Part shown: piece after piece, positions 13,569 through 23,775 of the stretch
Layout of the letters: every line of letters begins with the position of its first letter
Numbering within the stretch: position 1 is the stretch's first letter
From: Rotaria macrura
Taxonomy: Eukaryota > Rotifera > Eurotatoria > Philodinida > Philodinidae
Length of the DNA stretch: 64,000 nucleotides
Assembly (NCBI GenBank): GCA_900239685.1
Contig: OENT01000773.1
Coordinates: 1,217 to 65,216 of the forward strand
Reading direction: 5' to 3'
Made by a program: the position numbers and the translations under genes
The notes under the pieces: generated by a model
Told to the model about the DNA's origin: nothing
The model's input: the letters and a program-made list of their open reading frames with translations, nothing else
The model's database searches: none

Positions 13569-14657
13569 GAAAGAAATAGATGGTGAGTATTCTAAATAAG
13601 AAAGAAATAGAAAAAGTAGCACTAGCCGATAGTAAAAATGAAGAGCAGAGGTTATATCATGTGAAGGAAGCTTTTCAGATCCACTGATATTAAAATTAAC
13701 TCATACAGAAACTGATTTTTCAATGGAACACAAATTGTTAATTTTGCAGACAGTGTTCTGCATACACTTTGCTTTTGTCAGCAGCGTGCATTCAAGACTT
13801 AATAAGGGTTGTGCACACTGTGATTATCCTTGGTACTCCTGCTATTCGTATCGCTGTTTACAATGTCGATGATAACGATTTTGTTATGACCCGATTAACT
13901 TGCTATATTGAGAACAACACATGATCAGTTAGAGTAACTAAAGTTTTAAATATTGGCGACGACGATGAAGGATCGCCATGTGTACATGGGAGAAGCCAAG
14001 GAATGAGTCCATACTTAGGTATTTTACATACCCTATTTCTTTCTAAAAGTGAAGCAACATATGATATTGGAGGACAGAAAATATTTATCGATTCGATGAG
14101 ATATCACATGCAACTGGCACGTTTTCAAAACAGAGAAGAATAAAAGCAAAGAAGGAAAAACAATTATAGAAATATATAGTTCACCGAATATCGGCATATT
14201 TAGTTCTCGTGCTCATATAATTTCTGGTCGTAATAACCGTTTATATTTCAAAAGAGAAATCTACATACATCATAAAATAATAAATTTGAAAAGTTTATCG
14301 TAAAAATTTTATATCAAAGACATTTCGTATCTTCGGAAAAAGCTTCATGTAATCGATACTCATTTTGCACTAATATACCACATTCGTTGTGTTGATGGTC
14401 TTGAACGTAATTGAAATGAACAAACTATTGATGTACAAAGAATTTATTCTTTACCTACTGGTGCAAGCAATTGGTTTTAACTTGTAACAAATCATTTACT
14501 TGACTTCACGATGGTTTAGCTGTATTAAAGACCAAGACTATAATTTTTTCCCTAGCTAACTTTATGCACCCTTTTATCGGGATTACAAGACATCCACGAG
14601 GTTCTATTACAAACTATGTCATTTCTTCCCTTTTGAAAGTAATTAAAAATTGATGAG
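13569..14657 (+). pseudogene. decayed protein-coding region, unknown family
   Basis: Several consecutive stretches on the plus strand read as protein-like sequence in shifting frames with in-frame stops, for example VYNVDDNDFVMTRLTCYIEN (~13860), IEIYSSPNIGIFSSRAH (~14170) and IIFSLANFMHPFIGITRHP (~14537). The order, strand and codon character are consistent over about 1.1 kb, which points to one broken gene rather than chance frames. I do not recognise the family. It may be a multi-copy lineage-specific gene. Some breaks could be unrecognised short introns, but too many are needed for an intact gene to be likely. Confidence 0.45.
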
Positions 14658-15130
14658 ATTAAAAATAAACCTCAACGAACTTTTTCTTGTTGATCAAAGT
14701 CGGAAGAAAATAGTTCTTGTTTAATGATTGAAATCAACATACTTGCTGTTTCATATTAGTAAAAACGTTGTTCTTCTTTCTATAGAATAAACATTATTCA
14801 AATAAATGACTTGTGCTACAAAATTCAATTGAATAAATCAACGAGAATTGCTCGATTGGCGTAATAAAAGTATAGTTGATTCCATATGCAGACATCTCGT
14901 TTAGAATGATTTCTGCATATTTACTTCTGATTTCTCGTTCGAACTAATCGGAATACAAGAGTTTTTTCATGACATTCGAGAAAGACAATGTCGAATGTAA
15001 AATAAAAGACTTGAATATGAATTTTCTTGTTCATTTAACTTGAGTGAAAGGAAATGAAAAACCGATTGAAAAAGAGACAAACAAAGAAACGAAAATTGAA
15101 ATCGATATTAGTTGGAAAGAGGCGAGACGT
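14658..15130. other. intergenic, nothing recognised
   Basis: AT-rich sequence between the decayed region and the 3' end of the minus-strand 181-aa gene. No structured repeat or frame of note. Confidence 0.6.
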
Positions 15131-15676
15131 TTAATTGATTTTTTGAATAGCCTGAGTGATCGTCTGTTGAATAGCTGCTAAATCTTGATTGATGTCGTCA
15201 CAAGTTTCGATCAATTGTAAAGAGTCGTGAAGTAATTGTTTGGCTTGTTTGGATTGGTCTTCTTGTAGAAGATGTTCACTTTGACGTTTGTTTTCAGTGA
15301 CTAAATCGTAGACCAGTTGTTCGTAGAGAAGTTCATCGAAATGAATAACTCGTTGATCGCCCATTTTCTCTCGAATGTGTTTGTCATTACTTTGAAATTG
15401 TTTATTTTCGGGATCGAATAGATAAATGTGGGAGACGTTGTTTATCGCGGCTATTTTACGCAAGAAGTCTTCTTGAGCGAAAACCGATGTCGTGAGAAAG
15501 AAAACATTTTTATCTTTGGTTGAGTCTTGAATGAAATCGAAGCACGATGTTGGCTTGTCGAATTGACGCATGGGCGAGAGAATTTTTCGAAATTTGTCCT
15601 TGAGTTTTTCATTTCCTCCCGGTATATAACCAGTTCGTTTGTCCAACCAAACGAATATCAATGGCATTGACGACAT
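15131..15676 (-). CDS. small protein with bdelloid VWLD-type alpha/beta domain, 181 aa
   Basis: Single-exon frame. The N-terminal ~125 residues begin with LIFVWLDKRTGY, followed by KNVFFLTTSVF and HIYLFDPENKQ. This strand-helix order and these motifs resemble the N-terminal domain (VWLD ... V/FFxxS ... IYVF/C) found before TPR or ADP-ribosyltransferase modules in many bdelloid proteins. Here the domain stands alone, followed by a helical, Gln/Asp/Leu-rich tail (residues ~126-181) that could form a coiled coil. There is no signal peptide, so it is probably cytosolic. The TIR/receiver-like fold is my inference; function is unknown. It lies 206 bp downstream of the CCDC89-like gene on the same strand. 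The ATG at 15676 is the first in frame and is preceded by A/T-rich leader sequence. Confidence 0.6.
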   Translation of the reverse strand: MSSMPLIFVWLDKRTGYIPGGNEKLKDKFRKILSPMRQFDKPTSCFDFIQDSTKDKNVFFLTTSVFAQEDFLRKIAAINNVSHIYLFDPENKQFQSNDKHIREKMGDQRVIHFDELLYEQLVYDLVTENKRQSEHLLQEDQSKQAKQLLHDSLQLIETCDDINQDLAAIQQTITQAIQKIN

Positions 15677-15882
15677 GTAAGACTTTATTTAGCGCGGGCA
15701 GCTAGTGAAATAGTTTGTGCAGCGTTTTCTTCTCTTCTTTTCTCTTTTCGTTTCTTTTCTCTCCTTTTTGTGTAAGAGGAGAAAAGGTTTTACTCTTGAC
15801 GATAGTTAACAGTTAAGAAACAGTAAAAAAGACATGGAATGAAAACAAAAAGAGTTGGACATATGAAAAAGAAGTAAAATTC

Positions 15883-17152
15883 CTATGACGTTCTTCCAGT
15901 TAACAATTGTTGTAATCGTTCATTGATTTGTTTTTCTTTGTTTAACAACGATGTTGTGTATGTTTTGTAAGCGATAAATTCCTAAAACATCGATTCGACA
16001 TTTTGTTCCGTAGAACGAGACACGTTAAAAAATTCATTTTCTCTTTGGAAACCTGCTGAATGTCTTCGATTTTTCGTTCACTTTCCGAATATTTGACTTG
16101 GAGTTGTTCAACTCTGAGATTAGCGTTGACTCGTTCTTCTTCGTCTCTAAACATGAAATTCGATAAAACAATGAGAGAGCTAAAGACTCGATTCGTAGCA
16201 TATGCTTCTTTTTTTCTACATGAATCGTTGATGAGCTTCGTTTAGCAAACGTTCGGTTTTCTTTAATTTTTCGCGGAGTTTTTCTTCGTTGTTTAGATAT
16301 TCCTGAACAAGACGAACAAATCGAAATCGATTAAGAATAACGAAAAGGTAAAAACGATATCGAACATTGACACGGAGTTGAAGTTGCTTCACTTGTTGTT
16401 CGAGCGATTGTTTCCCGATTTCAACTTGATTTAATTCGTTCGAATGACGTTTTTCGACTTGTTCAAGCGCTACCAGTTTTTCTTCAACCACCTGTTCCAG
16501 ATCTTTCAAAGAAAAACAAAATGAAAAACAAAGGAGAATTAGAAAATTTCACGGAAAACCCAACTGCAAATTTTCGTTTGTAATTTGTTTATTTCGACTG
16601 TTTGGCGATCGATTTGTTTTTGCTTTTCGTCGATTTTAACGTTCGATTCATGCTTGGAGCGATCAACATTTTCATCCGATTGTCTAGAAGAGTAAAGCTG
16701 AATCGAACAGTCGAAGTGAAATCTGCGAGAAGGTACTTTAAACTGTTTTCTAACGTTTGAATTTGTTGTTTTAAATTGAAATTATCCTGTTTAAGAGCTT
16801 CGTGCAATTGTTGTTGAAATGAAAATCTTTTATTTGATTCTTGATCTTTTAGTTCCCATTGAATATTTGACGTTTTCAATTGTTCGAGCGTTTTTTCTAG
16901 CAGCAAGATTTTTTCTTTCAATACTTGTTCGTCATCTAATTCTTGCCGAATGTCGTCGATTTGTCTTTCTAATTCGATCGAATGTTTATCCAAGGCCATA
17001 TTTGCTAAAATGTATTCATCGTTTCGTTTTTTCAACATCATTATGAGACGAGCTTGATCATCGATTCGGCATTTCATTTTTCCCACTTCACTTTTCTCGT
17101 CTGAGGAAATGCCACGAAGACGAGATACAATATCATCAGTTTCACCTGCCAT
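15883..17152 (-). CDS. CCDC89-like coiled-coil protein, six exons, 315 aa
   Basis: Resembles vertebrate CCDC89 (a coiled-coil protein described as a partner of Hey/orange repressors). The N-terminal block SRLRGISSDEKSEVGKMKCR, followed by LKKRNDE, matches the family LRGLSEEEKSE...LKRRSDE. Near the C-terminus, NANLRVEQLQ matches SNLRVRELQ, and the last exon (SLLNKEKQINERLQQL) matches the family's terminal SLDLLSKERELNGKL. Almost the whole chain is heptad-like coiled coil. Proposed exons: 17152-16737, 16683-16565, 16502-16366, 16302-16220, 16146-16053 and 15981-15883. Introns are 53, 62, 63, 73 and 71 bp, and every junction restores the reading frame without stops. The vertebrate protein is somewhat longer (~374 aa). 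Role is probably structural or adaptor. Confidence 0.82.
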
Positions 17153-17756
17153 TCCCTTTGTTAGTTACGATTCTTCTTGTTGGTTACATGAACAGCAACC
17201 TCGGTTACTCACTCTAAACAAGTTTAAATCATGCGAAGAACAAAAAAAAAGAGAGAGAGAGAGAGCGAGAGAAGAGGAGAACAGCAAAAAAAATTCTCAA
17301 TGAAATCAATACGACGTTCTTTTTCTTCTAACAATGAAATGAAACAAATCTCGTCTAATGTTGTTGCTTAATAATCAAAATCGATCATCATTCGAAAGAG
17401 ACAACCTGAATTTAAGATTCACTGAGAACAAGACAGATTCATTTCGATCGAATCCGAGTGAAACTTTGTCTTGGATTCAGCAGCGAAAAGTCGATGTTCG
17501 ATAAAAATTCAACATTCTACACTGAACGAGAAGACTGCTCGAATCGAAATAGGAGTGGCAGTTTCATTTACGATTTTATTCTTCAATATAGAATGAATCG
17601 AATCGAATCGAATAGATATTCAAGATCGATTCGATAAATAGTTTTTAAAAAAGGAACAAAATGAGATACACTGACACCGAACACCAACAAAATCATTTGT
17701 TTTACAGAAAAAAAAGAACTCTCGAATCTGTTTCGATGGAGGCGAACGGAGTTAAA
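17153..17756. other. intergenic, upstream of CCDC89-like gene; GA microsatellite
   Basis: Separates two minus-strand genes. It contains an A-run followed by a (GA)n tract (~17247-17275) and short AATCG repeats (~17593-17612). It is the likely promoter region of the CCDC89-like gene; no defined TATA or operator could be assigned. Confidence 0.5.
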
Positions 17757-18392
17757 TTATTTATTGGCAAGAGCGTGAAGAGCATCGGACAACATATTCC
17801 GTTTGTATTCGCCTGGATTTGCTTTTTTCGCGTGTGATCTTGATTTACTTCGTTTCTTAAGCCATTTATCGATCGTGTGATGAATATCCGATTTGTAACG
17901 TTCGGCTAAATTCAAGAATTCTTGTTTCGATAATGTTGAATATTCTTCGAGACGTTCTTTATAATAATTTTCGATTTGTTGATCGGCGAAGTCCCCTTCG
18001 AGGAACTCATTTTTACAATGACGTAATTTCGTCGCTAGAAGAGCGCACGCTTTGAGGTAATCTCCGATGGATTCGTCTGTTTCGGCTTCACGCTTGATTT
18101 TCGAATGAAATTTGGAGAAGGCTTTGGCACATGACAGCTGTTGTAACGCTTCGATATCGTCTTCACTGAATGGCCGAGGCTTTTTTCGAAATCCTCGTCG
18201 TCGTTTCGATTGGAATTGCTTCGTTGAAAATGGATCGTATGTACATTCGTTCGAATCTTGATCATCTTTCGTTTGATTATCATCGTCATCGAAATTTATT
18301 GATTCATCAATGTCGGCTAGAAGTTGATTTTCAATCGATAATGATGATGCAGCTATTGTTTCAGATTTGCGAGCTCCTCGTGTTGGAGCCAT
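17757..18392 (-). CDS. hypothetical basic, nuclear-looking protein, 211 aa
   Basis: An uninterrupted frame with strong coding character. The N-terminus is Ser/Ala-rich, followed by an acidic stretch (residues ~28-48, INFDDDDNQTKDD). A bipartite-like basic cluster (SKRRRGFRKKPR, ~62-73) and a second basic cluster near the C-terminus (KWLKKRSKSRSHAKK) suggest nuclear localisation. The middle (~75-170) is predicted helical, with the well-formed run IGDYLKACALLATKLRHCKN. I do not recognise a named domain. No intron is needed. It lies on the same strand as the two genes downstream, 604 bp away. Confidence 0.65.
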   Translation of the reverse strand: MAPTRGARKSETIAASSLSIENQLLADIDESINFDDDDNQTKDDQDSNECTYDPFSTKQFQSKRRRGFRKKPRPFSEDDIEALQQLSCAKAFSKFHSKIKREAETDESIGDYLKACALLATKLRHCKNEFLEGDFADQQIENYYKERLEEYSTLSKQEFLNLAERYKSDIHHTIDKWLKKRSKSRSHAKKANPGEYKRNMLSDALHALANK

Positions 18393-21292
18393 TGTGAAAT
18401 AGTTGTTGTCAACAGACTTTGTCTTCTTCTTCTTGTGTTTTTACTAATGTATTCTCTCGAATTTTATTTCTACGAGTACGAGAGACAAGGTCAAAAGTTC
18501 AACCAATGAACATTTACTAGACGCACACACAGAGACAGATCATTTCGTTCTCATCGTTGCCTTTTCCTTTTCTTCAATCATTCGTTGATTAGCTGTCAAG
18601 TCAACACTTCTATTTTCAATCATCTTAAAATACTTCGAAAAAATACTTTCTTTTTCGAGAAAACTATTTTACACAATCTATTCATTGAGACATATTACTA
18701 TGATTTAAGCTATTGTGTGTGGTGACATCTACTCACCTCGATGTAAATTATATGATCACGATCAGGATGCATGATCGAATAAACGATCATGGAAAGGATA
18801 GTTAGTATTGAAGTCAATTCAAACATGATGAAATGAATTTCATGAACAAAATGAACATCGCTTCAGGAAATGCGAGACGATGTTTAGTTTTTATTCGAAA
18901 AGAAAACTTGAATCGACGTTTTTTTGCGTTTTCGAGTGAAGTGGAAAAACGTGAGTTATATCAAGTGATTCTTCTCTGAAGTTGCAGTTGTAAAACAAAC
19001 TGATTGAAGACAATAAAAGTCAATTAAATTCTTTGTAGATTCGATTTATTTGATCAAATAAAACAAGTTCGAACGAGAAACACACGTCCGCCGCGTAAGA
19101 TGAATCATTTCTTGATGAAAAGTCCAATATCGACTTTGTTTTTCATTGAGACGAGCTCAATGTTCGAGTATTATTGAAAGTAACAATTACGTAATAAAAT
19201 TGCAAAACTTGATTATGTTTCATCGAAATCTTTTCTTGTCTCGATGGGAACACATGTGCTTTTGTTTGTGGAACAATCGATAGATCATTGATTCTGTCAG
19301 GTCTGCTAATTGTAACAAAACGATCTTCTTAACTGGACTTGAATGATGAAAAACAAAGGAGGTGTTTTTCTTGTTGAATCGATTCTCATCGATGGATTTT
19401 GATTTCGTCATTTATATTATGTGGCCGTTGTTACACGCAAATGAACGCTTGTGCGATTGTACTTCTACTGAAATGAAAGAAATATTTGAAACAGAATAGA
19501 AATCGAGCATGTCGACTTCCGATCGACGTCTCGTTGTCTTCGGTAAAGTCAATTTAAATGTCGTGTCTCTGTCGATTAGTCAAGCCCTTCTTACATCTTC
19601 TCTCGTTTAAAGCGTCGTCGACGAATGAACAAAAGACAACCGATGAGAATCGACAGTGACTAAGGCGATTCACCAGATGAACTCAATCTGTTTTTCTGTC
19701 GATTTCTCTCATCGTTTCAATAAGATCAATCGGAAAAGAAATCTCGTCGAATCGAATAGATCTGTCAAGAGGACAATCTTATTTCGAAGAAATAGATTAT
19801 CCAGTGAGCACATTTTTAGTCTTCGGATGAAACTGACTGGAAAACTGTCGAAAAGAAAAGTATCGATGACGATGAATTTGTCGAGATTCATCGAGCAAGT
19901 CCTGAGAATAAGCTGAAATGAAAAGAACAAGGAGAATGAGATTTCCTATTTTTCTTTAAACTTGATTATTTGTCTCAATCGACATTTGAGAATAGAATTC
20001 AGAAGATTATTGTCTTCAATCATTCATGAGACGCCAATGTTCAATGTCGATTAGAGTTCACTAAAATGCATCGATAAACGACTTGCTTTGCGTCCGGTTG
20101 AATAATGGAAGTTGAAAAGTGACTTCTGTCCAGAACTGTTTTTTGCAAACTATCGAACTGATCAGTCAAACGAGAGGTTATCCAAAAGAGACCTGATCAA
20201 GGAAGCTACAGTAAGCATTTCTCAATCTTTATTCCATATCTGACTTTGATTTTGAATTCGATACCTTTTGATAAATATGCACAGGAAAGTAAGTTTAAAA
20301 AGCACTCGATATTCGACATTTGGAGCACGAGAGAATTCTCGATGAAAATCATCGAAAGAGCGTTTTCAAACGTGTCAAAGATTGATTCTCAAAGCAAACG
20401 AGTATTCTCGTTACTTACTGAACGCTGACGTGAACTGAATTACAAAAATTGTTCGTTGATTAAAAACAATCGTCGTTATACTCGTTGTCCAACAGGGAGA
20501 ATCGCCTATTCTTATCCTGGACAATGTCAACTATTCGAATAGATGGATCGAGAGTCCTAACAGAGTTCGTAAACGTTGACTAGACTCGTCAACTTAAATT
20601 TCGAAATTTTCTCTACCAAATCTCCCGTTCTCTGTCAATGTTAACTGAATCTCGCACGAAGCTCTCGGCTTATCTCATTTTTAAAGTCGACTAGGGCAGT
20701 TCCGAGAATACTCTGAATATCACACAACTGGGTGCGCGTCAATATCGCAGAATCTAATTTATGAATGCGAAGGCAACTCATCCTTCTTCTATCATTTTTA
20801 TTCCACGTTGGCTTTCCGGACGAGTAATGCCGTTGAAAGCAGCCCTTCTACATTTGCTCGCTGAATTAAATTGATTTGTCAAAGACTGTCGACAATAAAA
20901 TGGAATGATGAAGTCTTAGAATGAGTCTCATTGAGTATATTTCTATAACAGTAAACAAAAGTAGCTTTACTAGTTTCTTTTTTCGCCGATGATTTCCATC
21001 GATAGAAGACGCTGGTGCTCACCCTAAATGTTTTCCGGCCGTTGATAACGACTCATATTTTGGAGAAATTTCCAAAGAGACTTCCCATGTCTGAATAAGA
21101 TTCGAGTCAAAACAAGTGACCGTTTGCAATCTCATGAGATTAAATGCCCCTTGAATAAGTCATGAAAAATGAGGCAAAATATGTTGATGCTACGTACAGG
21201 AACGACTGAGCGCAACAGTTCTTTTGTAACGGCGTAAACTATGAGACTAGTATAGTCATATGTTTCTCATGATTTTTAATGAACGTTTTCAT

Positions 21293-21607
21293 TCAGCAAT
21301 CACACTCGGAATAAAATAAAGAATCGAGCAGCACGAAATAGATGTTCTCGTTTAGCTGTATCTGTTCAAATAAAGCAGATAAAATATGTTGAATATGCGA
21401 ACGAATTTCTACTGAGCTAATCTCTTTGTTTAAATTGAATAATGGAAAGTTTCTTTTGAGTTCGAGCATCGATCGGAGACGGAAAAATAGTCTAAAATAA
21501 TCGTCTTCTGGTAGTTGCCGAATTCGACTTGATCGCCTTTGGAATTGAATTGCGCGTTTCTCTTCGAAAGAGACGAGATTAATATTTATCTTCAAGCAAG
21601 TGTTCAA
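21293..21607 (-). CDS. weak candidate ORF, 104 aa
   Basis: An open frame with amphipathic, helix-like sequence (LPEDDYFRLFFRLRSMLEL, SHIQHILSALFEQIQL). It ends in SLFYSECDC. The residue pattern looks more protein-like than the neighbouring chance frames, but there is no recognised domain, no clear splice partner and no homolog I can name. It may be a terminal exon or chance. Confidence 0.2.
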   Translation of the reverse strand: MNTCLKININLVSFEEKRAIQFQRRSSRIRQLPEDDYFRLFFRLRSMLELKRNFPLFNLNKEISSVEIRSHIQHILSALFEQIQLNENIYFVLLDSLFYSECDC

Positions 21608-23698
21608 TTTATGTCATTTCTCCTCGTTTTAGAACTTTTGAGCTGAAAGTAAATCACTTTCAAATCTACTTTAGAATCGAAGCTTTATGCAGATGACTAA
21701 TTGATCACTGTTGCACAGAGCGAAATTAAATTGTTTTACTGTTCTCAATGAGGGTGTGGGTGGGTGGGTGAGTGCAATCAGTATTGCTGAGTAGGTTGTT
21801 CCTGCTCTGATTGGCTTCGCCGATGTCTAAAAGAGACTTGTGGTGATGAGGAGCTCCATTAGCCTCAAAAGAACACCTGTTGAATAGGAGCTAATAGAAA
21901 TCATGTTGTCGACTGAAAACGCCGACAAATCTATTGCGCCAAGCGGAGTTCAGATTGAATTATTTGCCAACATGGCTTCAAGTCGTGAGAATAGATGTCT
22001 GACTTTTATTCGGTCTATCGCATTGCTGAATCCAAATTTCTTTTTCTGGTAGAAAGTGAGGGAAATCGATTCACCTGCAGAGGTTTGTGTGTCTGTTGGT
22101 CCCGTGATTTGCAAAATCAGGAAGCACGTCTTCAAAATATAAAAACGGATTGAATAGAAAATTTGATCTGTTGGAGAGCCGCTCAAGTATCAGAATCGAT
22201 CTTTTGTCGAATGAAACGGTATTTAAACGAGTCGAAAACAACAGATCGATGTCACAACAGTCTTTTCAATTTCGAGTTCATCTATCTGCATGAGTCTTTT
22301 AAAGACGGAACTTGTAGATTGTGTATGACGACCAAACAATGTTCATCGGTCACAATATTTAGAGTGACGAGATTCATTAAGTGGTTAAGCGAACGATTCA
22401 TAATAGATTAGGGCAAGTTTAGACAGAAGGAACAACTCAGCAGCGAAACTTGGGGCACTGGTGTCGTTTCCGGTGTGAAGCTTTGTCCATTTTTAAACGA
22501 TAAAAGTTTAGCCAGAACGATTCACGCCACACTTCATTCTTCTATCAGAGTTAATCAGAATGAATAGTATTTAGAATCGTTCCTAATCTTATGTTTGGGC
22601 CATACATCGACTAGTGTAATCAATTCTGTTTAGTTTAAAAAGATGAACCGGTAAAATTGAATCGATCGAAACTGTCAGCGCAACTTCAATCTGAGAAAAA
22701 GCTACAGATAACCGAACAACTTGCTCGGACATTTACTGACCTATGGCCTTTGTCGATAAATGGAGTTCTGCTGAGGAAGAATGCATAGAACAGTGTCGAG
22801 GTTAACATAAATAGAGTATGTTTGAAGATAACCTTGGTGTGTTATTCCGGAAAAATTTAGAAAATTAATGTCCAATCTGGATTTCATTTCGTCGTTGATG
22901 TTTTATGTTTGGTAACGTGTTAAACAATATGTTTTTGAATTTAAACTTTCCTTTATGAATAAAGTCTAACGTGATTCTCTCGAAACTTGACTCAAAGACA
23001 CATTACGATTCAATATCGATCTCAACGTCAGTTACGACCTCGAATAATTTCAAAGTAAGCATTGAGATTGGGTTAGACGCATTTAAATATGCACGGATAT
23101 ATTTTGTTTTCCATGTGTGTATGGTCGCTCGAAAATAGAAATGATCAAGCATTTTCGGTGGTCGCCAACGAAAAATAGACGCGGCGACCGACGACAAATT
23201 GCCTCGGTGCATTTTCATCGAACATGTTCGTGGAGAATTCTTGATGAGAAATATTGCTTACGACTGTTTCGTTGAGACGCAGTGGAAACCAACAAATATC
23301 ACTCGATCAAGGAATCATTTCGATTGTTCGGAATAGCGCCGGTCGTTGGTGAGTTCAAGTGAATGTGGCCTTACATTAATCGAGCATCTCGGATCTATCC
23401 AGTCGGATTTCTCAGTTTTCTCGATCAATCAGACAAAATTCTTTTTAATCGTGAAACTCAAACAAGATGTTTTCCAAACGAAAAAAATGACTAGATAATT
23501 AAAATATCTTGAAATTAAATCTAGGCTATTTCCACGAAGAGGAACCTGATTCTTGCGTCGTTTTGGAGAGATCGTGTTACATCTGTTTGTCGATATACCT
23601 GCGTACTAGTTGTAGCATTCACTTGACTCAACAAGAGACGTTAGTTTCAAACAACCTACGATCTACGTGCCAACCCACTGAAAAAGTTTCGTTGATTG

Positions 23699-23775
23699 TA
23701 ATCGAATTATTCTGCAACAAAATCGAAATTATCAATCGATTTCAATTGTGGTTTTGTTGCAGAATAATTCGATTA
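23699..23775. repeat. perfect 24-bp hairpin
   Basis: TAATCGAATTATTCTGCAAC... at 23699-23722 is exactly mirrored at 23752-23775, with a 29-nt spacer that itself contains ATCGAT-rich mirrored words. It could be a terminal pair of a tiny foldback element or a cruciform-forming site. Confidence 0.8.
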
